From: Caldifarciminota bacterium
GTDB taxonomy: Bacteria > Hydrothermota > Tepidihabitantia > Tepidihabitantales > Tepidihabitantaceae
Reading direction: 5' to 3'
Assembly (NCBI GenBank): GCA_011049385.1
Contig: DSBX01000264.1
Location: 1 to 6,171 of the forward strand
Length of the DNA: 6,171 nucleotides
Below the pieces are notes generated by a model. The model did not search any database and had not been told where the DNA came from. It saw only the letters and a program-made list of their open reading frames with translations. Position numbers and translations under genes: made by a program. Positions 5,729 through 6,171 of this stretch are shown in pieces; position 1 is the stretch's first letter, and each line of letters begins with the position of its first letter.

Positions 5729-6171
5729 TTACGACCTGCGACCGCTGACCTTGAGGAAGTTGCGACGGAAGCTTGCCAGCGCCTTGTCCATCATCGCCGG
5801 CTTCACCGGACCCATGTGCCCGATGCGGACTATCTTGCCGCGCAGGTCGGCCTGGCCGTTGGCAAACAGGAAGCCATCCTTCTTGCACAGCTCGACGATC
5901 TTTGTCCCGTCCACGCCGTCGGGCGTTCTGTACACCGTCAGCGCGGCCGACGGGTGCTGGGGCAACATCTCCAACCCCAGACCCTGGAGCCTGGTCCGCA
6001 CCCGCTGGGCCATCTTGCCGTGCGCGGACCAACTCCGGTTCGCGCCCTTGCCCACCGCCTGCTTGAGCCCGGCGTCGAGAGCGTAGAAGAGCGAGATCGC
6101 CGGGGTCCAGGGTGTCTGACCCTTGGCCGCGTACTTGCGGTAGGCCTTGAGGTCGAAGTAGTAGCGGGTAC
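5729..6171 (-). CDS. Class V aminotransferase, C-terminal part (alanine-glyoxylate/serine-pyruvate type)
   Basis: Only the last 146 residues are present; the gene runs in from the right edge and ends with TAA at 5731-5729. Members are PLP enzymes that move amino groups between serine, alanine or glycine and pyruvate or glyoxylate; some serve serine metabolism beside serA. The first visible residues, TRYYFDLKAYRKY then QTPWTPAISLFYAL, match the segment that follows the PLP-lysine region, with the typical TPAxS motif. Further on come a helix (AHGKMAQRVRTRLQGLGLEM), SAALTVYRTPDGVD and near the end VRIGHMGPV, the family's C-terminal RIGHMG hallmark. The PLP-binding lysine itself lies outside the window. 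The GTG at 6055-6053 is internal to this frame and not the start. The exact substrate cannot be assigned. Older annotations of such proteins as 'soluble hydrogenase small subunit' are probably misleading. Confidence 0.9.
   Translation of the reverse strand, partial: TRYYFDLKAYRKYAAKGQTPWTPAISLFYALDAGLKQAVGKGANRSWSAHGKMAQRVRTRLQGLGLEMLPQHPSAALTVYRTPDGVDGTKIVELCKKDGFLFANGQADLRGKIVRIGHMGPVKPAMMDKALASFRRNFLKVSGRRS

Overview
The window is a GC-rich bacterial chromosomal segment (roughly two-thirds G+C by eye). It carries one tightly packed plus-strand operon of housekeeping genes, followed by a convergent minus-strand region. The lineage cannot be fixed from 6 kb. The GC-rich codon use, frequent GTG/TTG starts and mixed gene order would suit an uncultivated bacterial phylum (candidate division WOR-3 is one guess, without proof). 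I see no mobile elements, tRNA or rRNA genes, CRISPR arrays or phage genes.

Positions 1-227 are a more AT-rich regulatory region. A near-consensus sigma-70 promoter (TTGACA, 16 bp, GATAAT) points right into the operon. A second good promoter (TTGATA, 16 bp, TATACT) points left, off the window. The two -35 boxes face away from each other and sit on the arms of an 8-bp inverted repeat, so this looks like a shared divergent control region.

Positions 228-5329 hold five plus-strand genes in the order prfA, prmC, nadK, recN and a pgsA-like gene. Junctions are +31, -4, +1 and -8 nt, so transcription as one unit is likely. PrfA (RF1) and PrmC are substrate and modifying enzyme: PrmC methylates the glutamine of the GGQ loop of release factors. 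NadK makes NADP. RecN is an SMC-like DNA-repair ATPase. The last gene is a membrane CDP-alcohol phosphatidyltransferase, most likely phosphatidylglycerophosphate synthase. Only prfA starts with ATG; the next three start with GTG and the last with TTG.

Positions 5330-6171 run on the minus strand. A small two-helix membrane protein of unknown function (5374-5559) lies tail to tail with pgsA. Beyond it is the C-terminal 146 residues of a class V (alanine-glyoxylate/serine-pyruvate type) aminotransferase whose start lies outside the window.

Nothing here demands a new biological system. The points most worth a second look are the symmetric divergent promoter, the chain of mini-ORFs between prfA and prmC, and the N-terminal extension and unusual motif context of the pgsA-like protein.
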